A stretch of 64,000 bases of DNA from the NCBI RefSeq assembly GCF_001442625.1, contig NZ_LMZQ01000020.1, positions 62,001 to 126,000 of the forward strand, in the 5' to 3' direction. Position 1 is the stretch's first letter, and each line of letters begins with the position of its first letter. Of the stretch, positions 1 through 8,861 are shown one piece after another. The translations under genes were made by a program, and so were the position numbers. Under the pieces are notes generated by a model. That model searched no databases. It saw nothing but the letters and a program-made list of their open reading frames with translations, and had not been told where the DNA came from. The DNA is from Pedobacter ginsenosidimutans (GTDB lineage Bacteria > Bacteroidota > Bacteroidia > Sphingobacteriales > Sphingobacteriaceae).

Positions 1-28
1 AAACACCTTCAAGCGTATTTAAACGGGT

Positions 29-71
29 ACTTCGACAGGCTCTCTGTAGGAGTCCTTTGGACAGGATGACA
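29..71. repeat. Half-copy of dispersed GACAGG/CAGGATGACA repeat
   Basis: The segment contains TTCGACAGGCTCTC followed by GGAGTCCTTTGGACAGGATG. The same string, with one or two changes, recurs at 41413-41455 and, inverted, around 33377-33424. It is non-coding and lies downstream of the minus-strand ROK gene. It is one member of the window-wide intergenic repeat family. Confidence 0.7.
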
Positions 72-180
72 AATCTATATTTATGATGCAACCTCTTTTT
101 TAAAATTAAATACTTTTTGTTTTTGTTTATTTACCGAAAGGGATGCAGATTCAAATTAGTACTATTATTTTTCTGGAAAA

Positions 181-1146
181 TTACTTCGTTGCATAATCAA
201 ATGCCTTAAACTTTTGAAAAACATTTGCTGCACAGCCTAACAAACCAGCCTTGTTGCCCAGCTTGGCCGCAACTACCAATTCATTACCGGGTGCAATAGG
301 GACCGCCAATGTTTTTATTCTTCTTTCTATCTCCCGGACATAGAAGGCGCCAGATTCGCTTATGCCTCCGCCAATTACAATTTTTTGCGGACTAAATACA
401 TTTATAAAACTAATAATGCCTGTAGCCAGGTAATCGAAATGCGATTCCATAGCTTTAACGGCATATTCTTCTCTGGCCAGGTATTTTTCGACCATATATT
501 TACCATCAATCTCTTCTGGCGAATTAGGATGGATAGACTGATAATGGTTAAGCAGGGCAGATACTGACGCATAAGCTTCTAAACAACCACGACCTCCGCA
601 GGCACAGGCAACCCCACGGTGTTGTACAACAATATGCCCTAACTCTGTACCTCTATTTCTAAATCCTCCGTAAAGTTTGTTATCAATCATCACAGCACCA
701 CCTATTCCAGTGCCTACGGTAAGGAAAACCACATCACTACAATCTTTGGCCGCCCCATAAGTCATTTCTCCAAGTCCCATTAAATTGGCATCATTATCCA
801 TTACAATATTATAACGTGTTACTTCTTGCAGGATTTCACCTAAAGCCAATTGTTTAAAGCCGGGTAAATTATCAGCACCGGCAATAATCTTATTGTTGTA
901 AATAATCCCCGGAAAACCAATGCCCACCCCAAGAATGGGGTTCTTAATTTTTTTAGCACAGGTATTGATCGCTTCTACAATGAGTGCAATAATGGCACCC
1001 TGTGTTTTCGCATTTTTTAGCGATACAATAATGGAATATAAAATTTCGCCATTTTGGTTTACTACTCCACATTTGAGTGAAGATCCACCCACATCAATTC
1101 CGATAGCATACGATTGTTCCATATTGAAATTATTTAAAGTAATCAT
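181..1146 (-). CDS. ROK family sugar kinase (glucokinase-like)
   Basis: A 321-residue ROK-family protein, expected to phosphorylate glucose or a related hexose with ATP in the cytoplasm. Visible motifs are the N-terminal phosphate-binding segment AIGIDVGGSS (about residues 14-23), the catalytic region DNDAN with the likely general base Asp119, the ExGH motif ELGH (168-171), and the ROK zinc cluster CACGGRGCLE (Cys181, Cys183, Cys188 with His171). Length is normal for the family. An alternative start at Met9 (base 1122) would place the first strand right at the N-terminus, as is usual for ROK proteins, so the true start is uncertain. It lacks the DNA-binding domain of ROK repressors, so it is an enzyme and not a NagC-type regulator. 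The exact sugar cannot be told from sequence. Confidence 0.88.
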   Translation of the reverse strand: MITLNNFNMEQSYAIGIDVGGSSLKCGVVNQNGEILYSIIVSLKNAKTQGAIIALIVEAINTCAKKIKNPILGVGIGFPGIIYNNKIIAGADNLPGFKQLALGEILQEVTRYNIVMDNDANLMGLGEMTYGAAKDCSDVVFLTVGTGIGGAVMIDNKLYGGFRNRGTELGHIVVQHRGVACACGGRGCLEAYASVSALLNHYQSIHPNSPEEIDGKYMVEKYLAREEYAVKAMESHFDYLATGIISFINVFSPQKIVIGGGISESGAFYVREIERRIKTLAVPIAPGNELVVAAKLGNKAGLLGCAANVFQKFKAFDYATK

Positions 1147-1491
1147 ATACCGAACCTAATTTAAATCTCATTTGCATTGCTTTATTGGACATGTTTTTTC
1201 AATATCATTTATTATTCGAATCTAATATAGGCTAAAAATAGAATTCGATAAGCCTCTACCCGTTAAATTTCAACTCAAAAACCTTCAATATTGCTAAAAA
1301 AAGAAAATAAATATTTAACAGTAATCATTTTTAGGCAACGCAGCCATAAAAGTAATGCTTTTAAGCGTAAGGGATAGTAGCGCAAAGCCCACAGCGTTGG
1401 ACTTGCTGCAAATAGCGCGCTCAAAAAAATCAACAATCAAATTTAACTATGAAGCAATAAACATTATAATACCTTAGTTGGTTAAAGAAAA
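1147..1491. other. Intergenic region, no gene seen
   Basis: These 345 bases are AT-rich at the left and contain a GC-richer patch near 1335-1430. I see no convincing reading frame, tRNA or terminator. It holds the promoter region of the ROK gene and the 3' end region of the phosphodiesterase gene. Confidence 0.5.
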
Positions 1492-2394
1492 CTATTTAAA
1501 TACATTTTTTGGTACTGTTCCTGTCCAAGATTCAGGTAGTTTCGTCAGCCCAAAAATTTTAGACACGACCAAACTCGTATTTTTATTGCTGTTAAAAGAG
1601 GTAATTAATCCTCCCCTTTTAATCTGTGGGCCAGTAATTGCCCAAGGCACCTGCATTTCTGCCATCGATACGCCACCATGCCCTTTATTTATACCTCCGT
1701 GATCGGTAATCAATAAGAAATGAGTGTCTTTATAAATGCCAGCAGTCTTTAATTTTTCCAGTAAAGCACCTATGGCAATATCAGCTTGTTCAATAGCCGT
1801 TATATATTCTGGAGTCATCCAACCAAAACCATGTCCTGCATGATCGGTGTGTACGCTGTACAAAAAGGTAAGTGTAGGGTTCTGTTTGTTCTTCAGCATA
1901 AAATCAAAAGCTTTCTGGTAGTTCTCTTTATACTCATCTTTTTCTTCAAAAGATACTTCATCCAGGTATTTCTGATTAATCGGGTTAATCAGTTCTTTCC
2001 AATTGTAGTAATAAGCCGTTTTAACAGTAGGAACCCCCTCTTTTAATACTTTAAATATAGATGGATAATAGCCGTCTGCATCTGTTTCTATTGGTTGTAA
2101 AGTGTGTTTCTGCAATGTCCAATCGTTGGCTGTAATCCCATGCTCCTCCGGGCCTGAACCCGTCATATGGCTTGTCCAGTTTGGTAAGGTAACCGATGGC
2201 ATTACAGGCCGTGTGGTTAACGAGAGTACACCATCAGCAAACAGCTTATCCAGATTTGGATGTTTAGCCATTTTAAACCCTTCGGCACTAAAGCCATCAA
2301 GGCCAATAATTAATACGTGCGGAGCTTTACGCTGGGCCATTGCCGATAATGATAGTAGAGATAATACTACCATTTTAAAAAAAACTGTTCTCAT
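1492..2394 (-). CDS. Alkaline phosphatase superfamily, type I phosphodiesterase/nucleotide pyrophosphatase-like
   Basis: A 300-residue exported hydrolase of the nucleotide pyrophosphatase/phosphodiesterase branch of the alkaline phosphatase superfamily. A signal peptide covers about residues 1-20, ending near AMAQ. Metal-site motifs are visible in order: HVLIIGLDGF with the first metal Asp, the nucleophile segment PSVTLPNWTSHMTG (a Thr nucleophile is expected here), HTDHAGHGFG, and the C-terminal LLITDHGGINKGHGG. The protein is probably periplasmic. It is shorter than many NPP proteins (about 400 residues) but has all the metal motifs, so it is likely active. The substrate is unknown and could be a nucleotide, a phosphodiester or a phosphonate. 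It stands alone on the minus strand between the isomerase-like gene and the ROK gene. Confidence 0.85.
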   Translation of the reverse strand: MRTVFFKMVVLSLLSLSAMAQRKAPHVLIIGLDGFSAEGFKMAKHPNLDKLFADGVLSLTTRPVMPSVTLPNWTSHMTGSGPEEHGITANDWTLQKHTLQPIETDADGYYPSIFKVLKEGVPTVKTAYYYNWKELINPINQKYLDEVSFEEKDEYKENYQKAFDFMLKNKQNPTLTFLYSVHTDHAGHGFGWMTPEYITAIEQADIAIGALLEKLKTAGIYKDTHFLLITDHGGINKGHGGVSMAEMQVPWAITGPQIKRGGLITSFNSNKNTSLVVSKIFGLTKLPESWTGTVPKNVFK

Positions 2395-2560
2395 AAAAAC
2401 CTTTAATAATCTATTGTCATAATAGACGCATAATTACTAAACATTTGTTTAATAAAATTAAACAAACAGTAAAAAAGTTGTTATCAACACAGTATCGACC
2501 AATCAATTTGAACTTAAGGCAACTAATATTATAGCTTAAGAAATTTTGTTCTTGGAAAAC

Positions 2561-3487
2561 CTACAAATATCTTTTTCTCCAAACCTGCATCATAAATACA
2601 TTTATTTCCCATTGATCGGCAACTGGAAGGTTGGTAAATGGAATGGTTGGCATATAACTGGGTGGCCCAAATTCAGTTAACATGGTCAGAATTTTACCTT
2701 GTTGTTTCTTTATGGCAACAACTTTGTCCCACCAGGCAAAATGAGCGTCAACTGCCTGCTTCCATTCCGGAGCTCTTGGATCGCTTACTTGTGGCCCTTC
2801 TGCATGGCCAACCCTGGAGTGAACATGATCGGTACGTGAAATGGCAAGTGCCACAGTTTCTGGTTGATCTTCGAGTAAACTTTCGCTCACATTGCACCAA
2901 TGAGAAATATCGAGCGTTAGCCTCAAATCAGGGTTTTTCTCTAAATATTGTAATGATGCCGGAGCTGAATAAAGCATACGCGACCGATGGGTTTCATGAT
3001 AAATTGGAACTCCTGTTTCTTTAGCATACTGAACAGTAAAATCAATGAATTTTTTGTTGTCCTGGTATTCAAAAAAATCCTTTCCTGAGTGAACATTTAT
3101 ATACAAAGGCTTTTGATACCGATGTTCAATAGCTTCTTTAAGTACTTTTTTAAAAGTTGCAAAATGCGGTACCGGAAGGGCTTCATCTCCGCGGCAAAGG
3201 AAACCAACTTCTAATTGATATTTTTTTAACGCCTTAAATAATTCCCCCGCAATTTCTGCCGACCAAAGGATTTCTATTCCATCATAACCCGAATCTTTTG
3301 CTTTTTTGCAAAAATCGGTTACCGAGCCATTAAAGCCCCAATAGGGCGCCATGATTTTTAGGGCGAAACCATTTACCCATTTTTCAGATCCCGAAGAAGG
3401 TGTACTAAATGTTTCTATTGGTGTTAAAAATAAAGCAGATGTGAGGGCCATGCTCCCACCAATAAAATCGCGACGGTTATATTTCAT
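2561..3487 (-). CDS. Sugar phosphate isomerase/epimerase family protein (xylose isomerase-like TIM barrel)
   Basis: A 308-residue protein with a Tat-like signal (NRRDFIGGSMALTSALFL, residues 4-21), so it is probably exported folded. The mature part is a xylose isomerase-like TIM barrel. Typical strand-end segments are DGIEILWSAEIAG, YINVHSGKDFF, IYHETHRSRM and LTLDISHWCNV, with acidic and His residues placed as divalent-metal ligands, followed by DHVHSRVGHAEGPQ and a late LTEFGPPSYMP with a metal-binding Glu. Members of this family act on sugars, inosose or hydroxypyruvate, and the substrate here cannot be named. It lies 166 bp upstream of the phosphodiesterase gene on the same strand, and the two may be co-transcribed. 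Confidence 0.85.
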   Translation of the reverse strand: MKYNRRDFIGGSMALTSALFLTPIETFSTPSSGSEKWVNGFALKIMAPYWGFNGSVTDFCKKAKDSGYDGIEILWSAEIAGELFKALKKYQLEVGFLCRGDEALPVPHFATFKKVLKEAIEHRYQKPLYINVHSGKDFFEYQDNKKFIDFTVQYAKETGVPIYHETHRSRMLYSAPASLQYLEKNPDLRLTLDISHWCNVSESLLEDQPETVALAISRTDHVHSRVGHAEGPQVSDPRAPEWKQAVDAHFAWWDKVVAIKKQQGKILTMLTEFGPPSYMPTIPFTNLPVADQWEINVFMMQVWRKRYL

Positions 3488-3606
3488 ATGATATACATTA
3501 CGAATTCAAGTTACACATTTTTAGTTTTTAAAGAATTAGCTCCTATTAAAAGATGATTTCATTTATAAATTAATGGAATAAAAATCCAAAATACTGTCAG
3601 AGGCAT

Positions 3607-3637
3607 AAAAAAGCCCTTCAGAATACGCTGAAGGGCT
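3607..3637 (-). terminator. Rho-independent terminator after the repair operon
   Basis: A perfect 10-bp stem (AGCCCTTCAG at 3612-3621 with CTGAAGGGCT at 3628-3637) is followed on the minus strand by a run of five or more T. It lies about 65 bases past the stop of the HD-Pnk gene and ends the RNA ligase/HD-Pnk transcript. Confidence 0.85.
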
Positions 3638-3703
3638 GATTAAATTGGATGTTTTCCAATGATTTTTAGCTTAGCTCGCTTAATTACGAACTTAAAACAG
3701 CTA

Positions 3704-4825
3704 TTATCGAATCCGATAAACGACCTGATGTGCTTCCCATTGTGCAGGCACTTCGAGTTTGTGCGCTAATTTATTAAGTATTCCAGCAGGTACAATAGCA
3801 GATCTATTTTTATTCTGAACGTGCAAATGTTGGTAAGGCACTTCAATATAGACAATACTTACTTTTGCCTTGTAAATACTAAACAGATCAATTAACTGCG
3901 TGCGCATCTGGCTTGTTGTATTGGTAGCATTCCAAACAAACGATTGCTGTTTACGCAAATAAACCCTGGCTTGCTCTTTTGCTTCTTGTATTACCCTTCC
4001 ATTACCTGCTTTATCCGTTGGAGATATCCCCCTTTCCTTACGGATACTGTCTAAAGAGACTATTGGCCAATCTGCGTAATGTGTTTTAATATAGGTGTCT
4101 TTTCCTGCACCGGGTAAACCACTCATCAAAACAACTTCTGTTACTGGTTCATCAAATGGGATGTAATCTAAATAAGCATCATCATGTTGCATAAAATACA
4201 TTTGTGCAGCGTCTGATTTAAACCTATAAGGATTTTCCCAACATTTGTTTTCCCTGCAAAATTCTTCGAAACAAGCTATTCGATATAACATTTCTTCCTG
4301 ATCATCACAAATACGACCAAGCATATCTGCTTTTGCCAATAAACATAACCATTGCAGATTAACTTCCATGCTTGCTTTAACTAAAACTTTCACAGGATCG
4401 GTTTTTTCGAACAACCAAATTGGCAAACCATGATGCCTCACCAAGCCTACAATTTGCTCACGGATGGCAAAAGGCGTTGGTTCATCCTGATATAGTAATT
4501 GTCTTGCAAATTGAGCTCCTTTACGCGCATGTCCTTTTGAGGTAATGCTTCCGTCTGCTTCAAAAACAGTAGTACTGTATTTTTCAACATCATGCAATAA
4601 AGCAGCTGCCCATAAAATTCCCTGATCTTGTTCAGATAAATCTTTAAAAGCAGCTTCATTTTGTAAAGCGGTTAACACCATTTGCGTATGTATGGCCACG
4701 TTACCTTCTGCATGATAGCGTGAGTCTTGTTGAACATCTGCCATACGTTTTACCCAATAAAAACGGGCTTCAAGATCCGACCACTGCTTGTTTTCACTTA
4801 ACGTCCACATACTTACCTCCTTCAT
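3704..4825 (-). CDS. HD-Pnk: HD phosphoesterase fused to polynucleotide 5'-kinase
   Basis: A 373-residue two-domain nucleic-acid end-healing enzyme. The N-terminal half is an HD-superfamily metal phosphohydrolase: a His in AIHTQMV, the HD pair in ALLHDVEKYST, and a further His in GHARKGAQ. The C-terminal half is a P-loop polynucleotide kinase with VVLMSGLPGAGKDTYIKTHY as the Walker A segment, then RKERGISP, and NATNTTSQMR as the lid/phosphate-acceptor segment. The same domain order was described for Runella slithyformis HD-Pnk (recalled from the literature), which removes 2',3'-cyclic, 2' or 3' phosphates and phosphorylates 5'-OH ends. The start overlaps the upstream RNA ligase by 32 bases, so the two are translationally coupled. 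A start at Met6 would shrink the overlap to 17. Together they would heal and seal broken RNA or DNA. The activity is inferred from motifs. Confidence 0.88.
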   Translation of the reverse strand: MKEVSMWTLSENKQWSDLEARFYWVKRMADVQQDSRYHAEGNVAIHTQMVLTALQNEAAFKDLSEQDQGILWAAALLHDVEKYSTTVFEADGSITSKGHARKGAQFARQLLYQDEPTPFAIREQIVGLVRHHGLPIWLFEKTDPVKVLVKASMEVNLQWLCLLAKADMLGRICDDQEEMLYRIACFEEFCRENKCWENPYRFKSDAAQMYFMQHDDAYLDYIPFDEPVTEVVLMSGLPGAGKDTYIKTHYADWPIVSLDSIRKERGISPTDKAGNGRVIQEAKEQARVYLRKQQSFVWNATNTTSQMRTQLIDLFSIYKAKVSIVYIEVPYQHLHVQNKNRSAIVPAGILNKLAHKLEVPAQWEAHQVVYRIR

Positions 4826-5504
4826 TTATCAATGATGCACGTTTCCAGCTTCTGGTCCAATGCTCATCAGTTTTAACATGCCCCTTGCGTACGTATTTGA
4901 ACACATTTTGGGCGAAATTATCAACGGTGTACCCATCAGCATTCCTGCTAACAATTCCCTCCATGGTAACCTGGGTCTTATCGTAAACATCATAGGTATC
5001 AAATTTACCTGTACCCTTCACCAGCTCGAGTATTTCTTTTTCGAACTGTTGTTGATTTTCTGGTTTTTGTTCTATTTTAATTACAGGAACAGTTGGCAGA
5101 TCTAACATATTTGCATAAAACTGTGTTTCTTCCCAACTGAGCCAATGGCCGCCTTCTCGGATACCGAATACGTAAAAATGATGTTCCAGGTTCCGATATT
5201 CAATAGAATGGATGGCATATAAATTTTCCAGGAAGATTTCTAAATCTCCCAAATCATGTTTTGCAAGTTGCCAAAAACGCCTAAGACTTTCGGTCCATGG
5301 TGATGTTGTTGGAGCCGCATGCGAGCGGGCAAACACGCCGTATTTAGACAGGCAATTATTCTCGCCATCGAGTTTTTCGGTGTGTATAAGTGTAGGAATT
5401 TTTTGTAAATATCCCCAATAGTCGTGCTGGATCCTGTCATCGCTGGTTGTCCCCGGCGAAAACGGATAGTGATAAGTACGACCATATTTTTGTGAAATAG
5501 CCAT
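4794..5504 (-). CDS. ATP-dependent RNA ligase family protein
   Basis: A 236-residue covalent nucleotidyltransferase of the RNA ligase family. Motif I, EKLDGEN, places the lysine that becomes adenylylated at about residue 44. ARSHAAPTTSP follows as the region after motif I, FYVFGIREGGHW corresponds to motif III, EGIVSRN to motif IV, and NVFKYVRKGHV to motif V with its two basic residues. It is a minimal ligase: a catalytic core with a short tail and no large C-terminal domain. It is the first gene of a two-gene operon with HD-Pnk, overlapping its start. The pair is expected to act on breaks with 5'-OH and 2',3'-cyclic phosphate ends, such as those left by ribotoxins or anticodon nucleases. The natural substrate (tRNA, other RNA or DNA) is unknown. 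Confidence 0.85.
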   Translation of the reverse strand: MAISQKYGRTYHYPFSPGTTSDDRIQHDYWGYLQKIPTLIHTEKLDGENNCLSKYGVFARSHAAPTTSPWTESLRRFWQLAKHDLGDLEIFLENLYAIHSIEYRNLEHHFYVFGIREGGHWLSWEETQFYANMLDLPTVPVIKIEQKPENQQQFEKEILELVKGTGKFDTYDVYDKTQVTMEGIVSRNADGYTVDNFAQNVFKYVRKGHVKTDEHWTRSWKRASLINEGGKYVDVK

Positions 5505-5686
5505 ATTGTAATAAGTAAAGTAAAAAATAAATAGTAATTACTCCCTCCCCAGGTGGGAAAGGTCATTCAACATTTATATGCAAATGATATTACATGACAC
5601 AAGACTTAAATAGTTCGTTTGGCAACAAAAGTAATAAAACTAATTTAGTTTCTTTTAACTAAAGAAATGTTATTTAAGAAGTTAAC

Positions 5687-5722
5687 AAAAAAATCCATTT
5701 TTCTTTAGCGAAAAATGGATTT
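5687..5722 (-). terminator. Rho-independent terminator
   Basis: A 13-bp stem (AAATCCATTTTTC at 5691-5703 with GAAAAATGGATTT at 5710-5722) is followed on the minus strand by seven T. It lies 50 bases past the stop of the minus-strand beta-barrel gene and separates it from the RNA ligase operon. Confidence 0.85.
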
Positions 5723-5771
5723 ATGTTCTTCCTGTATTTAAACTTATGAAATAGAGAAATAAAGACGTGTC

Positions 5772-6341
5772 TTAAAACAATTTAAATCCTACAGATAGAT
5801 TAAACAAACCTGTTTTTTCATTCAGGCCCTTATTAATTTTTGTAAGGCCCCTGCTGTATCTGGCATCAATACTGATATTGCCAATATCTACGCCAGCATT
5901 GATCACCCCACCGAAATTAAGCTTTTTATAATCGAAGCCAACTGGCCCTTTTGCTTCGTTAAGGGTATAATTAACATCAGGTCCCGCAGAAATCCTGAAA
6001 TTTAAGGCTTCTGTATCGATCAGTTTGTAGCCCACCATAAGGGGTAAATTAAGTTGGTTAAATTTTGGTGTATAAGTGTTAGCTGCATAAACATATGAAC
6101 TCTTAAAGCTAACATAGTTCAATTCTGGTTGAAAATATAGTGATTTACCAACCCGCGCAAATACCCCAAAATTATAACCTACCTTTCCTTTTTTATCTGT
6201 TATAGCTTTTAAACTTGTTGGCAATGTTCCATAGTTTACACCAGCTTTTACGCCAAATACCAGGTCAGAATCTTGTGCTTTTGCCGCCCCCGCTGTAATA
6301 ACCATAACAGCAACTAATAAATAAAACTTGTTCATTTTCAT
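5772..6341 (-). CDS. Small outer-membrane beta-barrel protein (PorT-like)
   Basis: A 189-residue protein with a clear signal peptide (MKMNKFYLLVAVMVITAGAAKAQ). The mature part has the alternating hydrophobic pattern of an eight-stranded barrel: VFGVKAGVNYGTLP, GYNFGVFARVGKSLYFQPELNYVSF, LPLMVGYKLI, and the terminal strand LSVGFKLF ending in Phe, the usual Bam signal. PorT-family proteins of Bacteroidota look like this, but the family is broad and most members have no defined role. It is monocistronic with its own terminator. Confidence 0.8.
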   Translation of the reverse strand: MKMNKFYLLVAVMVITAGAAKAQDSDLVFGVKAGVNYGTLPTSLKAITDKKGKVGYNFGVFARVGKSLYFQPELNYVSFKSSYVYAANTYTPKFNQLNLPLMVGYKLIDTEALNFRISAGPDVNYTLNEAKGPVGFDYKKLNFGGVINAGVDIGNISIDARYSRGLTKINKGLNEKTGLFNLSVGFKLF

Positions 6342-6585
6342 ACTTTTTGTTTTTTAAATAATTGAATATTTATTGTGTTTTTGAAAGTATGACAACAACA
6401 TTTGGATTTACCCCTACGCCATTAAAAAATATGAATTGATTTTAGGAAGAATATCCCTTAAAACCGCCTATGTAACCCAAAACAATCAGGTTCTTGTAAG
6501 CCCTGGAAAACCGATATTCGACAAATGGACTCTTAATGTTGATTATGTTTTTTTGTTCTCCCCCTATATCTCACTAATTGATGAT

Positions 6586-7554
6586 TTAGACCCTGGCATA
6601 TTTCCGTTTGTATTCCATGGGCGATAGTCCCGTAATGCGCTTAAAGATTTTCCTGAATGCTTTCAAATCGTTGTAACCTGTATCTTCCATAATAAATGGC
6701 AGATCTTTATGGTTCATTTCGATGGCTTTTTTTGCTGATTCTATCCTTACCCTTTGTAGATATTCGAAAGGTGTATTACTGGTAGCGGCCTTAAACCGAC
6801 GGATAAAATTACGCTTACCCATATTAACCTGACTGGATACCTCATCCATCGCGATTTCGTTCTGGTAGTTTTCTTCAATATACTGCTGGGCTTTCAAAAT
6901 ATCTTTATCATCATGCTGATGCTGGCCGGTAAATACCTTAAAATGCGCCTGACTGGTTCTGTCCATTTCAATGGCAAACATTTTACTGATCCACAGAGCA
7001 GCTTCGCGACCGCAAAATTTCTCAATTAGGTAGAGAATCAATTTAAGAGAAGAGAATGCCCCACCACTGGTATAAACCCCGTCCTGATCGGTGGTTACCA
7101 AATCGCTTTTCATTCTGATTTTGGGATAACGTTTTTGCATATCCGCTGCGACAGCCCAGTGCGAGGTTACTTCTTTACCATCAAGCAAACCCGCTTCGGC
7201 CAAAAAGTAGCTGCCTACGCATAAACTGGCCACTTCGGCCCGGCTGGCGTACATTTCTTTGATCCATTTAACAGCCGCCTGGTTTCGACCTAACACGCCC
7301 TCGTTACCCACACTGAATGAAGGGATAATAATCAGGTCAGCTTGTTGTATATCCTCATAATTTAACTGCTCGATATTGACGTTGTTAAAGTGAAAGGGGA
7401 TTTCGTGGTCTTTCTCTGTAACCAAACTTAGCGCAAATACAGGCTTTTTACCAGCACGCTCCATATAACGGTTGGCACCACTCAACAAATCTACCACGCC
7501 GGCAACCGATGAAGGAACAGCCTCGTCGAAAATATAAAGGCAAACTTTTAACAT
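6586..7554 (-). CDS. GlxA-family transcriptional regulator (DJ-1/PfpI domain plus AraC HTH)
   Basis: A 322-residue regulator with an N-terminal class I glutamine amidotransferase-like (DJ-1/PfpI) domain of about 190 residues and a C-terminal AraC/XylS double helix-turn-helix (about 225-320). The nucleophile-elbow segment reads SLCVGSYFLAEAGLL, keeping the Cys. ATSNTPFEYLQRVRIESAKKAIE and the final GLSPMEYKRKYAR are typical AraC signatures. It is transcribed away from the VOC gene at 7743, and their shared 188-bp gap is a likely control region for both. The ligand is unknown. Confidence 0.88.
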   Translation of the reverse strand: MLKVCLYIFDEAVPSSVAGVVDLLSGANRYMERAGKKPVFALSLVTEKDHEIPFHFNNVNIEQLNYEDIQQADLIIIPSFSVGNEGVLGRNQAAVKWIKEMYASRAEVASLCVGSYFLAEAGLLDGKEVTSHWAVAADMQKRYPKIRMKSDLVTTDQDGVYTSGGAFSSLKLILYLIEKFCGREAALWISKMFAIEMDRTSQAHFKVFTGQHQHDDKDILKAQQYIEENYQNEIAMDEVSSQVNMGKRNFIRRFKAATSNTPFEYLQRVRIESAKKAIEMNHKDLPFIMEDTGYNDLKAFRKIFKRITGLSPMEYKRKYARV

Positions 7555-7742
7555 GCTTAAATCGTTATTTTAATGCTAACTAAATTAAGTATTTTATTTG
7601 TCACTTTCATGCCCTTAAGTTGTCATTTATGCCACCTAAATGATATCAATAATCTATAGAAATTTGTAACAGATAAAACAACAGACGTGTTATTGAGTTA
7701 CGAAGCACTATAATTAAGAATCAATTTCTAAATACTATAATT

Positions 7743-8132
7743 ATGAAAGCAAAAATCTGGGCCAACTTAGGCGTTAAAAATGTAGAGAAAAGCAGAGCCT
7801 TTTACACCAAACTGGGTTTCGAAAAAAATGCAGGGCGCGAGAGTGATGAACTGGCCAGCTTTTTATTTGGCGAGGATAATTTTGTGATACACTTTTTTAA
7901 GGAAGATAGTTTAAAAAAGGGCATGAAAGGCGAATTAGCCGATTTGAGCAAGGGCAATGAAGTTATATTTACCATTTCTGCGGAAACAAAGGAAGAGGTA
8001 GATAACTGGGCTGTAAAAGTAAAAGATGCCGGCGGTTCTGTATTCTCGCCACCAGAGGAATTTCAAGGCATGTACGGCTGCGCCTTTGCCGACCCAGATG
8101 GGCATAAGTTTAATATATTAAAGTGGAAATAA
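7743..8132 (+). CDS. VOC family protein (glyoxalase/dioxygenase fold)
   Basis: A 129-residue vicinal-oxygen-chelate protein made of two beta-alpha-beta-beta-beta modules. The first reads VKNVEKSRAFYTKLGFEKN, and the second ends in the typical GMYGCAFADPDGHKFNILKW. This is the VOC form common in Bacteroidota, often annotated as glyoxalase or bleomycin-resistance-like without a known substrate. It is divergent from a GlxA-type regulator that probably controls it, and it has its own terminator ten bases past the stop. Confidence 0.85.
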   Translation: MKAKIWANLGVKNVEKSRAFYTKLGFEKNAGRESDELASFLFGEDNFVIHFFKEDSLKKGMKGELADLSKGNEVIFTISAETKEEVDNWAVKVKDAGGSVFSPPEEFQGMYGCAFADPDGHKFNILKWK

Positions 8133-8141
8133 GGATATACA

Positions 8142-8168
8142 AGCGGCCTCTAATGCAGGCCGCTTTTT
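8142..8168 (+). terminator. Rho-independent terminator of the VOC gene
   Basis: An 8-bp GC-rich stem (AGCGGCCT with AGGCCGCT) is followed by five T on the plus strand, immediately after the VOC stop codon. Confidence 0.85.
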
Positions 8169-8251
8169 AATTGATCTGCCATACCTATCGCCGCGCTTCT
8201 ACCAATAGACTTAATCATTTGGCAAAATCGCTTAATATCAGATAAGTGCAT

Positions 8252-8285
8252 AAAAAACCCCTCCAAAATTACTTTAGAGGGGTTT
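8252..8285 (-). terminator. Rho-independent terminator of the AHSA1 gene
   Basis: A 9-bp stem (AAACCCCTC at 8255-8263 with GAGGGGTTT at 8277-8285) runs into T on the minus strand, 52 bases past the stop of the SRPBCC gene. The stem is nearly the same as the terminators at 22399-22430 and 28070-28103. Confidence 0.8.
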
Positions 8286-8336
8286 AAGCCATGAGGTCAG
8301 CCGGAGTTATGTATTTCAAAAATATAATTCCCTTAA

Positions 8337-8786
8337 TTAAGCATCTGGTATTTCCGGTTCGACCAGCTTAGCTAACTTTTCAAGCGATTCCTGCCAACCC
8401 AGGTAACACATCTCTACAGGTATAGCTGAGGGAATTCCTTCCTGAGTAATTTTAATTTCTGTACCAACTAAGGTCTTTTTCAACCAAACTGAGGTAATCA
8501 TTTCACCAGGCAGATTTGGATCATCAAACTGATCGGTATACTTTAAAAACTCATTTGGTGTTACTTCAAGGTATTTTCCGCCGAATGAATGACCATTAGA
8601 GGTAGAAAAATTATGAAACGACATTTTAAAAGAACCTCCTAAGGCTACTGTCATTTCGTGAACAGTACAAAGAAAACCATATGGAGGTAACCATGAAGCG
8701 ATTGCCAGAGGTTCGGTAAATGCACGATATACTTTTTCTGGCGATGCTTTTAAAACTCTGTGCAATGAAACGGTGTTGTTTGACAT
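8337..8786 (-). CDS. SRPBCC/AHSA1 family protein
   Basis: A 149-residue START-like (AHSA1, Aha1-type) protein beginning at MSNNTVSLHRVLKASPEKVYRAF. The core pattern ALASWLPP(Y)GF..., GGSFKMSFHNF, KYTDQFDDPNLPGEMITSVWL and GWQESLEKLAKLVE is standard for this family, which binds hydrophobic ligands in a helix-grip fold. The reading frame is open 25 codons further upstream, to base 8861, but those residues are basic and lack family similarity. An AGGAG sequence lies about 15 bases upstream of the chosen start. Function unknown. Confidence 0.82.
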   Translation of the reverse strand: MSNNTVSLHRVLKASPEKVYRAFTEPLAIASWLPPYGFLCTVHEMTVALGGSFKMSFHNFSTSNGHSFGGKYLEVTPNEFLKYTDQFDDPNLPGEMITSVWLKKTLVGTEIKITQEGIPSAIPVEMCYLGWQESLEKLAKLVEPEIPDA

Positions 8787-8861
8787 AAAATTATTTTTTA
8801 ATCTCCTACTCTTAAGGCTTTTCGGTTTCGCCCGTTTTTGATGTGGTAGCTGCTCCACCAT

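Noticed and set aside
1330..1430. GC-richer patch as a small RNA gene
   Set aside because: No stable extended stem and no terminator in either direction could be found.
5212..5566. Small frames opposite and in other frames of the RNA ligase gene
   Set aside because: They are alternative-frame shadows of the ligase with no start context or family similarity.
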